Shown: piece by piece, positions 1 to 7,641 of the stretch | How positions within the stretch are numbered: the first letter of the stretch is position 1 | Layout of the letters: each line of letters opens with the position of its first letter | From: Sphingomonas sp. OK281 | Lineage (GTDB): Bacteria; Pseudomonadota; Alphaproteobacteria; Sphingomonadales; Sphingomonadaceae | Reading direction: 5' to 3' | Assembly: GCF_900115295.1 (NCBI RefSeq) | Contig: NZ_FOVZ01000002.1 | Span: 248,001-312,000 of the forward strand | Length of the DNA stretch: 64,000 bases | Position numbers and translations under genes: made by a program | The notes under the pieces: model-generated | What the model was told of the DNA's origin: nothing | Database searches by the model: none | The model's input: only the letters and a program-made list of their open reading frames with translations

Positions 1-35
1 CGGACCTGTATGGCCGCTTGGTCCAGGACATCTAA
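1..35 (+). CDS. C-terminal end of a gene entering from the left (partial)
   Basis: Reading from base 3, the codons give DLYGRLVQDI followed by TAA at 33-35. Codon use fits a high-GC coding sequence and a repeat element starts right after the stop, as at other gene ends in this window. Too little is present to assign a family. It could be chance, since only ten codons are visible. Confidence 0.3.
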   Translation, partial: DLYGRLVQDI

Positions 36-42
36 CAATTCA

Positions 43-168
43 ATCCTCCCCCGCCAGGGGGAGGTGGCTGGCGCTTGCCAGACGGAGGGGGAGGAAAGGG
101 TAACTGCTGTTGCGCGTTCCTCCCCCACCGTCACCTGCGGTGCCACCTCCCCCTGGCGGGGGGGGATC
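43..168. repeat. Bipartite palindromic repeat, family A (CCTCCCCCGC type)
   Basis: Two hairpin arms face each other. The left arm begins ATCCTCCCCCGCCAGGGGGA and continues with GGTGGC and GACGGAGGGGGAGG. The right arm is close to its reverse complement and ends in CTGGCGGGG. Full copies lie at 9603, 36235 and 48904, with shorter-armed variants at 26472 and 41775. This copy separates the 3' ends of two convergent genes. Confidence 0.9.
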
Positions 169-171
169 AGT

Positions 172-747
172 TCAGAACCAAGCCAACCCAGCCAACAACG
201 CCCCCACCACCGCAGCCGCCCCCGCAACCCAAAGCAGCCACCGCCGCCCGGTCAGCGCCGTAATCGACGCCAGCGCGATCGCCACCTGGATCGCGGTCAC
301 CGCCAGCGCCAACTTCGTATGCGGCCGCAGCGCCTCGTCCGACTCTCCATCCGCCGCCGCCGAGCGCCGATCGAGCGTCTCCGCCTCCCGCTTCAGTGCC
401 GTCCCCCGCGCCTTGTACCGCGCGATATCCGCCCGGTGCGTCGCCATCTGCGTCGCACCGAACCCGGGCGGGGCGAGGTCGACCTCCATCTGCGCGATAT
501 GCCGCTTCAGGTCCTCTGCCTGGTAATAGCCCCACGCATCCGACGCCTGCGCCTTGATCAGCACCGCCTCATTCTTGTGGAGCAACGCCTCGTTCTGCGT
601 ATGCCCGCCGAGAAAGCTCGTCACCGCCGCCAGCGTCGCCAGGATCGCGGTGAACAGCGCGATCCGCTGGTCGAACGCCTCACCGCCGGCCGCGCGCTCT
701 TCCGACAGCTGCTCGTGCAACCCGCGCACCTCGAAATCATCGTCCAT
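172..747 (-). CDS. DUF4337-family membrane protein
   Basis: A 191-residue protein of unknown function that matches the DUF4337 pattern. It has an acidic N-terminus, a hydrophobic segment at about residues 29-48, and the family-like stretch AQASDAWGYYQAEDLKRH at about 66-83. A charged helical middle region follows, then two further membrane segments at about 143-190. The long soluble middle is rich in Lys, Arg and Glu and may form coiled coil. The gene is convergent with whatever precedes the window and divergent from the lipoprotein hydrolase at 816. No role can be inferred from its neighbours. Family assignment is from remembered sequence pattern. Confidence 0.75.
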   Translation of the reverse strand: MDDDFEVRGLHEQLSEERAAGGEAFDQRIALFTAILATLAAVTSFLGGHTQNEALLHKNEAVLIKAQASDAWGYYQAEDLKRHIAQMEVDLAPPGFGATQMATHRADIARYKARGTALKREAETLDRRSAAADGESDEALRPHTKLALAVTAIQVAIALASITALTGRRWLLWVAGAAAVVGALLAGLAWF

Positions 748-815
748 GCTATCCGCTCTGGTCCTCTGCGCGTGACTGGACCCTGATGATCGGGTGACAT
801 ATTCGTCAGCGCACC

Positions 816-1853
816 ATGATCCGCACCCGCTCGATACTGCTCGCTTTCGCGCTCCTCGCCGGCTGCGCGACGCCGTCCTTGAAGACCATGCCGCCGAGCG
901 ATCACTTCAACGGAACGCGCTTCTTCAACCCCGACGGCGTGCAGGGCAGCACCGGCGAACAGAAGCAGGGCCCGGTCGCGCTGCTCCGCAATCTGGTAAA
1001 GCCCCCCTATCGGAGCTGGCCAGAAGTCCCCGTAACCCCGACGCGGCCCCCGGCCCGGGTCGAGGGCCAGACGATGCGCGTCACCTGGATCGGCCATTCG
1101 ACCGTGCTGGTGCAAACCCAGGGGCTCAACATCCTGACCGATCCCATGTGGCTCGAACGCTCGTCCCCGGTCCAGTTCGTCGGCGTGAAGCGAGTCCGCA
1201 AGCCCGGCGTGCGCATCGCGGACCTGCCGAAGATCGACCTGATCCTCTTAAGTCACGACCATCGCGACCACCTCGACATGACCGCGATGCGACGGCTCTG
1301 GCACCGCGACAAACCGCTCATCGTCACCGGCCTCGGCAACGACCAGATCCTCGCCCGCAGCGGCGTGCATTCGGTCGCGCGCGACTGGGGCGGGCGGGTG
1401 ACGCTGCGTCCCGGCATCGACGTGATCGTCGAGCGCGCGCACCACTGGAGCGAATACGACCCCGGCGACCGCGACAAGACGTTATGGGCGGGCTTCACCG
1501 TAACGCTGCCCGGCGGGAACCTCTATTTCGCGGGCGACACCGGGCCGGGCGACATGCGCTGGGCGACCGAAGCGCGCGCAGCCGGCCCGGTCCGCCTCGC
1601 GATCCTGCCGATCGGCGCCTATCATTTCGCAGGGCACGAGACCGACAACCACATCGGCCCGGATCAGGCGGTGACGGCGTTCGAACAGCTCGGCGCGGCC
1701 TATGCGATCGGCGTCCATTGGGGCACGTTCGAGCTGACGTCCGAGGGTATCAACGACCCCCCCGACCACCTCCGCGCAGCGCTGATCCGCGAACACATCG
1801 CCGCAAACCGCTTCCGCACGCCAGAAGCCGGCGAGGCCTGGGTGATCGAGTAA
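816..1853 (+). CDS. MBL-fold metal-dependent hydrolase lipoprotein (NAPE-PLD/UlaG-like)
   Basis: A 345-residue protein with a lipoprotein signal: a basic start, a hydrophobic core, then the lipobox LAGC with the lipidated Cys near residue 17. It is therefore probably anchored to a membrane facing the periplasm. The metallo-beta-lactamase metal site is complete, with HDHRDH at residues 147-152, later GDTGPG and a C-terminal HWGTFE. The arrangement WIGHSTVLVQ followed by LTDPMW is typical of the NAPE-PLD/RomA-like branch, which hydrolyses phosphodiester or lactone bonds. The substrate is unknown. A family-E repeat follows the stop directly and separates it from the convergent glycosylase gene. 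Confidence 0.85.
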   Translation: MIRTRSILLAFALLAGCATPSLKTMPPSDHFNGTRFFNPDGVQGSTGEQKQGPVALLRNLVKPPYRSWPEVPVTPTRPPARVEGQTMRVTWIGHSTVLVQTQGLNILTDPMWLERSSPVQFVGVKRVRKPGVRIADLPKIDLILLSHDHRDHLDMTAMRRLWHRDKPLIVTGLGNDQILARSGVHSVARDWGGRVTLRPGIDVIVERAHHWSEYDPGDRDKTLWAGFTVTLPGGNLYFAGDTGPGDMRWATEARAAGPVRLAILPIGAYHFAGHETDNHIGPDQAVTAFEQLGAAYAIGVHWGTFELTSEGINDPPDHLRAALIREHIAANRFRTPEAGEAWVIE

Positions 1854-1862
1854 CCGTCCAGC

Positions 1863-1970
1863 TCCCCTCCCTGAAAGGGAGGGTCAGGGGGGGGCGGCCT
1901 GCTCGAGCCACAACCGATCCGCGATCCGGACACCGACCCACCCCCAACCCCTCCCTTCCAGGGAGGGGAG
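1863..1970. repeat. Bipartite palindromic repeat, family E (CCCCTCCCTGAAAGGGAGG type)
   Basis: The left arm CTCCCTGAAAGGGAGG forms a hairpin. About 50 bases later the right arm, ACCCCTCCCTTCCAGGGAGG, mirrors it. Related copies are at 46267-46370 and, as a single arm, at 21346. It sits between the convergent metallo-hydrolase and glycosylase genes and could end transcription from both sides. Confidence 0.88.
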
Positions 1971-1983
1971 CACAGACCGCCGC

Positions 1984-2718
1984 TCAGACCACCCCGCGCA
2001 ACTCCAGCGCCCGCTTGAACACCGCGTCGAACATCTCCGCCGTCAGCACCCCCGTATTCACGTTGTACCGCGAGCAATGGAAGCTATCGATCAGCACGCG
2101 GCCATCGGGCATCACATGCTCCGCGCCATGCGCAAAGCGCGCCTTCGGCAACCGCCCACCCAGCATCTTCACCGCCGACTGATGCGCGATATGCCCCAGT
2201 GCCACGAACACCCGCGCGGTCGGCACCGCATCCGCCTGCGTCTCGAGGAACGGCCGACAGGTGCGGATTTCCTCCGGCGTCGGCTTGTTCTCGGGCGGCA
2301 GGCACTTCACCGCGTTGAGGATGATCGCGCCGTCCAGCGCCAGCCCGTCCTCGGCCTTCGCGCCATACGTCCCGGTGGCCAGCCCGAACCGCCCGAGCAT
2401 CTCGTACAGGAACTGCCCCGCATAATCGCCGGTGAACGCGCGGCCTGTGCGGTTCGCGCCATGCTTCCCCGGCGCGAGGCCGATGATGCCGAGCCACGCC
2501 GCCGGATCGCCGAACGCAGGGACGGGCGCGTTCCACCAGGTCGGGAACTCGGTCCGCAACTGCTCGCGCACCCCGACGAGGCGGGGGCAGAGCGGGCAGT
2601 CATGCGGCGGCTCGGTCTCGGGCAGCGCGGAGACGGGCGCGAAGACGGTCGTGACGTCGACTTCGCCGGTCTCTTCGAGGGTTTCGGGAAGCTCGTTGGT
2701 GTAAGGTGTGGAATCCAT
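1984..2718 (-). CDS. Uracil-DNA glycosylase, family 5 (UDGb) type
   Basis: A 244-residue DNA-repair enzyme expected to excise uracil and related deaminated bases. An N-terminal CPLCPRL with further Cys residues suggests an iron-sulphur cluster. The catalytic motif GLAPGKHGANRTGRAFTGD closely matches the family-5 form, which lacks the Asp or Asn catalyst of families 1 and 4. The C-terminal motif reads HCSRYNVNTGVLT, where family members usually have HPSR. Only 22 bases separate its start from the start of the divergent folK, so the two promoters must overlap or lie inside the opposing gene. Family assignment is firm; the exact substrate range is inferred. Confidence 0.88.
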   Translation of the reverse strand: MDSTPYTNELPETLEETGEVDVTTVFAPVSALPETEPPHDCPLCPRLVGVREQLRTEFPTWWNAPVPAFGDPAAWLGIIGLAPGKHGANRTGRAFTGDYAGQFLYEMLGRFGLATGTYGAKAEDGLALDGAIILNAVKCLPPENKPTPEEIRTCRPFLETQADAVPTARVFVALGHIAHQSAVKMLGGRLPKARFAHGAEHVMPDGRVLIDSFHCSRYNVNTGVLTAEMFDAVFKRALELRGVV

Positions 2719-2740
2719 GGGATTGCGCTAGGCGGACCAA

Positions 2741-3250
2741 ATGTCGCCTGCAACCCCGCACCTGACGATCGCGCAGGCCACAACCACCTACGCGATCGCG
2801 CTCGGCTCCAACCGCCGCGGCCGTCACGGGAGCCCCGAACACGAGATCGCCGCCGCTTTGGAAACCCTCGGCACTGTCGTCGCACGGTCGCGGACCGTAG
2901 CTAGCGCGCCGCTCGGCCCCTCGAACCGCCGCTACGCCAACGCCGTCGCGCTGATCGAAACGCAGGAGGACCCCGCCGCGCTGCTCGTCCGCCTCAAACA
3001 CATCGAGCGCGCGTTCGGTCGTCGCCCCGGACGCCGCTGGGGCAGCCGCGTGCTCGATCTCGACATCATCCTCTGGTCCGGCGGCGCCTGGTCGTCACGC
3101 GGGCTCACCGTTCCGCACGCCGCGTTTCGCACCCGCAGCTTCGTCCTCGGCCCCCTCGCAGGGTTAATCCCGCAATGGCGCGATCCGCTGACCGGACGAA
3201 CGATCCGGCAATTGGCGCAATCGGTTGACCGAAAGCGGCCACGCGATTAG
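2741..3250 (+). CDS. folK: 2-amino-4-hydroxy-6-hydroxymethyldihydropteridine pyrophosphokinase
   Basis: Transfers pyrophosphate from ATP to 6-hydroxymethyl-dihydropterin in folate synthesis, the step before FolP (also in this window at about 21.4 kb). The 169 residues carry the family landmarks in order: IALGSN near residue 20, SNRRYANAV, then the ATP-binding block RRPGRRWGSRVLDLDII around 90-106, and LTVPH near 120. The N-terminus is about 17 residues longer than E. coli FolK, so a later start is possible, but ATG at 2741 is the first good one. It is followed by tRNA-Lys only 21 bases after the stop. Confidence 0.93.
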   Translation: MSPATPHLTIAQATTTYAIALGSNRRGRHGSPEHEIAAALETLGTVVARSRTVASAPLGPSNRRYANAVALIETQEDPAALLVRLKHIERAFGRRPGRRWGSRVLDLDIILWSGGAWSSRGLTVPHAAFRTRSFVLGPLAGLIPQWRDPLTGRTIRQLAQSVDRKRPRD

Positions 3251-4024
3251 GTGCGCGGTCCACGATGGCGGGGGTCCGTAGCTCAGTTGGTAGAGCAAGC
3301 GACTTTTAATCGAGAGGTCCCGGGTTCGAGCCCCGGCGGACCCACCATCGATGCCTCGGGCGTTGCGCCGAGCAGGCGGCGGCATGTCCCGGCGATTCTC
3401 GCGGGCGCATCGGTCGCGGCCGTCGGCATCATCTTCATCCTGCTGGTCGGTCTCGCGGTAGATCATTGGCCGTTCGCGTTCGATCGCGCGATCATCCTCG
3501 GCCTGCGCGCCTGGCACGGGCCGTCCTGGCTGCCGAACGTCGCGATCGACGTCACCGCGCTCGGCGGCGGCGTCGTGCTCACGATCGTCGTCGTGGCGGT
3601 TGCCGGGCTGCTGATCGTCCAGCGGCTATGGCTGACCGCGCTGGCGACGCTGGCCGCGAGCATCACCGGCGGGCTGATCGTCGATTTCGTCAAGGCGCAG
3701 GTCAACCGCCCGCGCCCCGACATCGTCGAGCACCTCGTCACCGTCACCAACATGAGCTTCCCGAGCGGGCATTCGGCGAACAGCGCGATCATCTATCTGA
3801 CGCTCGCCGGCCTCGCCTCGCAGGTGACGGAGAACCGCGCGACCCGGCGCTATCTGCTGGTGGTCGCGATCCTGCTGGTCGGCGCGATCGGCTCCAGCCG
3901 CGTGTATCTCGGCGTCCACTGGCCCAGCGACGTGCTGGCCGGGTGGAGCTTCGGCACGCTCTGGGCGCTCGCCTGGTGGCTGGCGACCGCCCGCGTACGC
4001 GAATCAATCGGCGGCGAGCGCTAG
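3251..4024 (+). CDS. PAP2-superfamily phosphatase (start uncertain, reading frame crosses tRNA-Lys)
   Basis: A polytopic membrane phosphatase of the PAP2 / lipid-phosphate-phosphatase family. The three catalytic motifs are intact: KAQVNRPRP, PSGHSAN and SRVYLGVHWPSD. The likely substrate is a lipid phosphate such as undecaprenyl diphosphate, judged from the family. About six membrane segments are visible. The start is a problem. The only ATG, GTG or TTG codons before the first membrane segment are GTG 3251 and TTG 3287. The first precedes tRNA-Lys and the second lies inside it. After the tRNA there is no standard start until the third membrane region. The first ~33 residues of the stated frame are translated tRNA and not credible protein. 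The 3' end overlaps the convergent lyase gene by 21 bases. Confidence 0.8.
   Translation: MRGPRWRGSVAQLVEQATFNREVPGSSPGGPTIDASGVAPSRRRHVPAILAGASVAAVGIIFILLVGLAVDHWPFAFDRAIILGLRAWHGPSWLPNVAIDVTALGGGVVLTIVVVAVAGLLIVQRLWLTALATLAASITGGLIVDFVKAQVNRPRPDIVEHLVTVTNMSFPSGHSANSAIIYLTLAGLASQVTENRATRRYLLVVAILLVGAIGSSRVYLGVHWPSDVLAGWSFGTLWALAWWLATARVRESIGGER
3272..3347 (+). tRNA. tRNA-Lys (anticodon TTT)
   Basis: A full cloverleaf can be drawn. The acceptor is GGGTCCG/CGGACCC, the D stem GCTC/GAGC, the anticodon loop CTTTTAA, and the T stem CCGGG/CCCGG. The discriminator is A and CCA is encoded. The anticodon stem is odd: positions 27-31 read AGCGA against 39-43 TCGAG. That leaves only three standard pairs at the loop end and tandem A-G/G-A mismatches at the base. 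Tandem G-A pairs can be stable in RNA, so the gene may still be functional. Confidence 0.93.
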
Positions 4025-4837
4025 CAGCGCCTTCGCCGCCTTCAGATGCGGCGCATCGACCATCCTGCCGTCCAACTGCAGCGCACCCGCACCCGGATTG
4101 GCGGCGAACAGGTCGACGATCGCCTGTGCCTTGGCGCGCTCTTCGGGAGACGGTGTGAAGGCCGCGTTGATCACTGCAACCTGGCTCGGGTGGATCGCCA
4201 TCATCCCCGTAAAGCCGTCGCGCCGCCCCCGCGCAGCATAGGCGGCCAGCCCGTCCAGATCCCTGAAATCGGGATAAACCGTCTCGATCGCCGCTACGCC
4301 CGCGGCATGCGCGCCGAACAGAGTCAGCGACCGAGCGAGCTGGTACGGCGCAGTGTACGATCCATCCACCTCGCGCGACGTCGCCGCGCCGATCGCGACG
4401 GGCAGGTCCTCCGCGCCCCAGGTCAGCCCGGCGAGCCGCTGCGTCACGCCACCATAGCTGCCGAGCACGAACATAGCCGCGGGTGTCTCGGTCGCAATCG
4501 GCAGGATTACGATGTCGCCGCTCAGCCTGGCATCGAGCGCGGCCAGCGATGCGCCGCCCTCTGCCTTGGGCAGCATGATGCCATCGGGCTTGCCCGGTAG
4601 CACCGCCGCGAGATCGTCGTCCGCCATCCCTGAGTCGAGCGGGTTGATCCGCACGAACAGCGGCACCGTCCGAGGCTCGGCAAGAAACGCGGCGACATGC
4701 GCGCGAGCCGCGTCCTTCGCGCCCGGCGCGACCGAATCCTCCAGGTCGAGGATCAGCGCATCCGCCCCCAGCCCGAGCGCCTTGACCATCCGCTCGGGTC
4801 GGTCGCCCGGCACGAACAGCAGCGAGCGGAGTCTCAC
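4004..4837 (-). CDS. HpcH/HpaI aldolase / citrate lyase beta (CitE)-like CoA ester lyase
   Basis: A 277-residue TIM-barrel enzyme of the CitE-like group, whose members cleave or form CoA thioesters such as malyl-CoA or citramalyl-CoA. It opens with RSLLFVPGDRPERM and has the metal-binding segment LILDLEDSVAPGAKDAAR near residues 28-45. IHPSQVAVI near the C-terminus is also typical. The chosen start is GTG at 4837, because it gives the canonical N-terminus and overlaps the galE stop by four bases (GTGA), implying translational coupling. Longer starts upstream would run inside galE. The true substrate is not evident, and the pairing with galE does not explain it. Confidence 0.87.
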   Translation of the reverse strand: MRLRSLLFVPGDRPERMVKALGLGADALILDLEDSVAPGAKDAARAHVAAFLAEPRTVPLFVRINPLDSGMADDDLAAVLPGKPDGIMLPKAEGGASLAALDARLSGDIVILPIATETPAAMFVLGSYGGVTQRLAGLTWGAEDLPVAIGAATSREVDGSYTAPYQLARSLTLFGAHAAGVAAIETVYPDFRDLDGLAAYAARGRRDGFTGMMAIHPSQVAVINAAFTPSPEERAKAQAIVDLFAANPGAGALQLDGRMVDAPHLKAAKALLALAAD

Positions 4838-5847
4838 CGCCCCTTCTCGGCGAGCGCGCGTTCCCACGCCAGCGCATCGCGGACGATCCCGTCGAGATCG
4901 GCATGCCGCGGCGTCCAGTCGAGCGTCTCGAGGATCGCGCGATTGTCCGAGATCAGCATCGCCGGATCGCCTGCACGACGTCCTTCCAGGCGACGCTCGA
5001 TCGTCCGGTTGGTAACCTTGTCGACCGCATCGAGCACCTCGAGCACCGAGAAGCCCTTGCCATAGCCCGCGTTGAGCGTGTGACTCTTGGCGGGTTCGGC
5101 AACCAGCACTTCGAGCGCCGCAACATGCGCGGCGGCAAGGTCGGTGACGTGGATGTAATCGCGCACGCCGGTGCCATCGGGCGTATCGAAGTCGGTGCCG
5201 TAGACGCCTACCGCGTCGCGCTTGCCGGTCGCGGCCTCGACCGCGATCTTGATCAGGTGGGTCGCGCCGACCGTCGACTGGCCGCTACGCCCCTGCGGAT
5301 CGGCGCCGGCGACGTTGAAGTAGCGCAGCGCGGCATAGTTCATCGGGTGCGCCGCGGCGACGTCGCGCAGCATCGCCTCGGTCATCAGCTTCGACATGCC
5401 GTAGGGGTTGATCGGCACGGTCGGATCGCCTTCCGCGACGGGCACCTTCTCGGGCGTGCCATAGGTCGCGGCGGTGGAGGAGAAGATGAAGTGCGGGACG
5501 CCCTCGACGACCGCGCTCTCGATCAGCGCACGGCTGGCGGCAGTGTTGTTGCGGTAATATTTGAGTGGATCGCTGAGCGACTCGGGGACCACGACCGAGC
5601 CCGCGAAATGCATGATCGCCTGCACATTATGCTCGCGGATCGCCGCGCGGACCTTCGCATCGTCCGCGACGTTCGCCTCGACCAGCGCGGCGCGGGCGGC
5701 GACCGCCCAGTCGAACCCGGTGACCAGATTGTCGAGCACGACGACCGCATATCCCGCGTCGAGCAGCGCCAGCACGGCGTGGCTGCCGATATACCCGGCG
5801 CCCCCGGTGACCATAACCTTGCCGTCGAACTTAGGGCCGTCGATCAT
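4834..5847 (-). CDS. galE: UDP-glucose 4-epimerase
   Basis: Interconverts UDP-glucose and UDP-galactose with bound NAD, feeding polysaccharide and lipopolysaccharide synthesis. The 337 residues match the usual family length. The NAD-binding fold starts VTGGAGYIGSH (residues 13-23). The catalytic residues are visible as S124 in FSSTAATYG and the Y149-x3-K153 motif (YGMSK). RYFNVAGADP and the C-terminal RAGDPAMLISD are also family marks. It is the first gene of a two-gene unit with the CitE-like lyase and is divergent from msrA, with 59 bases between the starts. A ribosome-binding AGGAG lies just upstream of the ATG. Confidence 0.96.
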   Translation of the reverse strand: MIDGPKFDGKVMVTGGAGYIGSHAVLALLDAGYAVVVLDNLVTGFDWAVAARAALVEANVADDAKVRAAIREHNVQAIMHFAGSVVVPESLSDPLKYYRNNTAASRALIESAVVEGVPHFIFSSTAATYGTPEKVPVAEGDPTVPINPYGMSKLMTEAMLRDVAAAHPMNYAALRYFNVAGADPQGRSGQSTVGATHLIKIAVEAATGKRDAVGVYGTDFDTPDGTGVRDYIHVTDLAAAHVAALEVLVAEPAKSHTLNAGYGKGFSVLEVLDAVDKVTNRTIERRLEGRRAGDPAMLISDNRAILETLDWTPRHADLDGIVRDALAWERALAEKGR

Positions 5848-5906
5848 GTGTAGCTCCTCTTTGTTGAGCGGTAGCGACTTCCTACATTAGGAGAAAGGAG
5901 ATCGTT

Positions 5907-6449
<543 letters not shown>

Positions 6450-6459
6450 GACAGAATGG

Positions 6460-6565
6460 GTTCACGCGAAGGCGCGAAGGCGCAAAGATGATGAAAGCTG
6501 ATATGCCCGTTCCGGCCTATCGAAAGATTCAAAATCTCTTCGCGCCTTTGCGCCTTCGCGTGAAC
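6460..6565. repeat. Long inverted repeat, family J (GTTCACGCGAAGGCG type)
   Basis: A 28-base arm beginning GTTCACGCGAAGGCG (6460-6487) is mirrored by an almost perfect complement at 6538-6565, with a 50-base AT-richer spacer. The GAAGGCGC unit is repeated within each arm. It lies exactly between the convergent msrA and tsaC genes. No second copy is seen in this window. Confidence 0.9.
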
Positions 6566-6575
6566 CACTCTTATT

Positions 6576-7595
6576 CTAACGATGCGCAGCACGGCGAAGA
6601 CGGTCGTTGATCGCTTCGCCGATGCCGTCGAATGGGATCGGCGCGATGGCGATCTTTGAACGATCGTTTGCGTCCGCTGCATGCAGCAGGTCGAACAGTT
6701 TCGCGGCTGCCTCGAGCAAGTTGCCAGATGCTGAAAGCGACACGTCGCCAGCCATATCACCAAACCCGATTAGCCACTCGTCTGAACCTGCCTCGGTCGC
6801 ATTCAACCGGAGCGGCTTGCTCGGCGCATAATGGCTCTCTAGCTGCCCGGGTGCCGTCACCCCACTCCCAATCCCCCCCGGCGAAGGCCGGGGCCCAATT
6901 GGGGGACGGTCATGACGCAGGTCGTGCCCGGTTACATCCGACGTTCCAATTGGGCCCCGGCCTCCGCCGGGGGGGTGCTCTAAGTACTGCCGGATAGCCT
7001 CCGCCGTAACCGGCCCCGGCCGAAGCACCGTCCGCCCCGCCACGATGGTCGACTCCAACCCCGCCTCGGTAGCCCCATCGTCGAGGATCAACGGCACGTT
7101 CCCCCCCAGACTCCCCGCAACATGCGCAGCGCTGGTCGGACTGATCCCCCCACTCGCATTGGCCGACGGCGCCGCCAAAGGCCGCCTCGACGCCGCGATC
7201 AACCCCTGCATGGCCCGATGCCGCGGCACCCGCACGGCGATCGTAGCCAACCCCGCCGTCACCAACGAAGCGATCCCCGAATCCCCCCTTACCGGCAGCA
7301 CCAACGTCAGCGGCCCCGGCCAGAACGCCGCCGCCAGCGCCAACGCATCCGCATCGAACACCGCGATCAACTCCGCCGCCGCCAGATCCGCCACATGCAC
7401 GATCAGCGGATTGAAACTCGGCCGCCCCTTGGCCGCATAAATCCGCGCCACCGCCTCCGCATTCGTAGCGTCCGCCGCCAGCCCATACACCGTCTCGGTC
7501 GGCACCGCGACGATCCCCCCGTCCCGAATCAGCGCGGCGGCTTCGGCGATCGCGGCCGTGCCGTAGGGTAAAATCCGAGGGTGTGGACGGGTCAT
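6576..7595 (-). CDS. tsaC: L-threonylcarbamoyladenylate synthase (Sua5/TsaC type) with repeat-encoded insert
   Basis: Makes threonylcarbamoyl-AMP for the essential t6A37 modification of ANN-decoding tRNAs. The N-terminal Sua5/YciO domain (about 10-200) carries VPTETVYGLAADA and the SANASGGISPTSAAHV motif. The C-terminal Sua5 domain begins APGQLESHYAP at about 243. Between them, residues about 207-240 (PPGGGRGPIGTSDV onward) are encoded by a complete family-F palindromic repeat. The frame stays open throughout, and the rest of the protein is intact at 339 residues. ATG at 7595 is chosen because family similarity begins soon after it. The insert falls in the interdomain linker, a place likely to tolerate extra length. 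Confidence 0.93.
   Translation of the reverse strand: MTRPHPRILPYGTAAIAEAAALIRDGGIVAVPTETVYGLAADATNAEAVARIYAAKGRPSFNPLIVHVADLAAAELIAVFDADALALAAAFWPGPLTLVLPVRGDSGIASLVTAGLATIAVRVPRHRAMQGLIAASRRPLAAPSANASGGISPTSAAHVAGSLGGNVPLILDDGATEAGLESTIVAGRTVLRPGPVTAEAIRQYLEHPPGGGRGPIGTSDVTGHDLRHDRPPIGPRPSPGGIGSGVTAPGQLESHYAPSKPLRLNATEAGSDEWLIGFGDMAGDVSLSASGNLLEAAAKLFDLLHAADANDRSKIAIAPIPFDGIGEAINDRLRRAAHR
6875..6975. repeat. Family F palindromic repeat inside tsaC
   Basis: The arms are CCCGGCGAAGGCCGGGGCCC with AATTGG, and the mirror CCAATTGGGCCCCGGCC. They enclose a spacer that shares long stretches with the free-standing copy at 9442 (GGTTACATCCGACGTTCCAA in tsaC against AGTTACATCCGACGTTCCAA). The unit is a whole ~100-bp element rather than a chance hairpin, and it is read in frame as part of the enzyme. 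Confidence 0.92.
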
Positions 7596-7641
7596 TCCAC
7601 AGGCGTATAGCGGGTCCAAACCGTAGCGATAAGAGGATGCG

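Noticed and set aside
794..2182. A 462-codon plus-strand frame overlapping the metallo-hydrolase
   Set aside because: It is out of frame with the metallo-hydrolase, Arg/Pro-rich and runs through a repeat into the antisense of the glycosylase.
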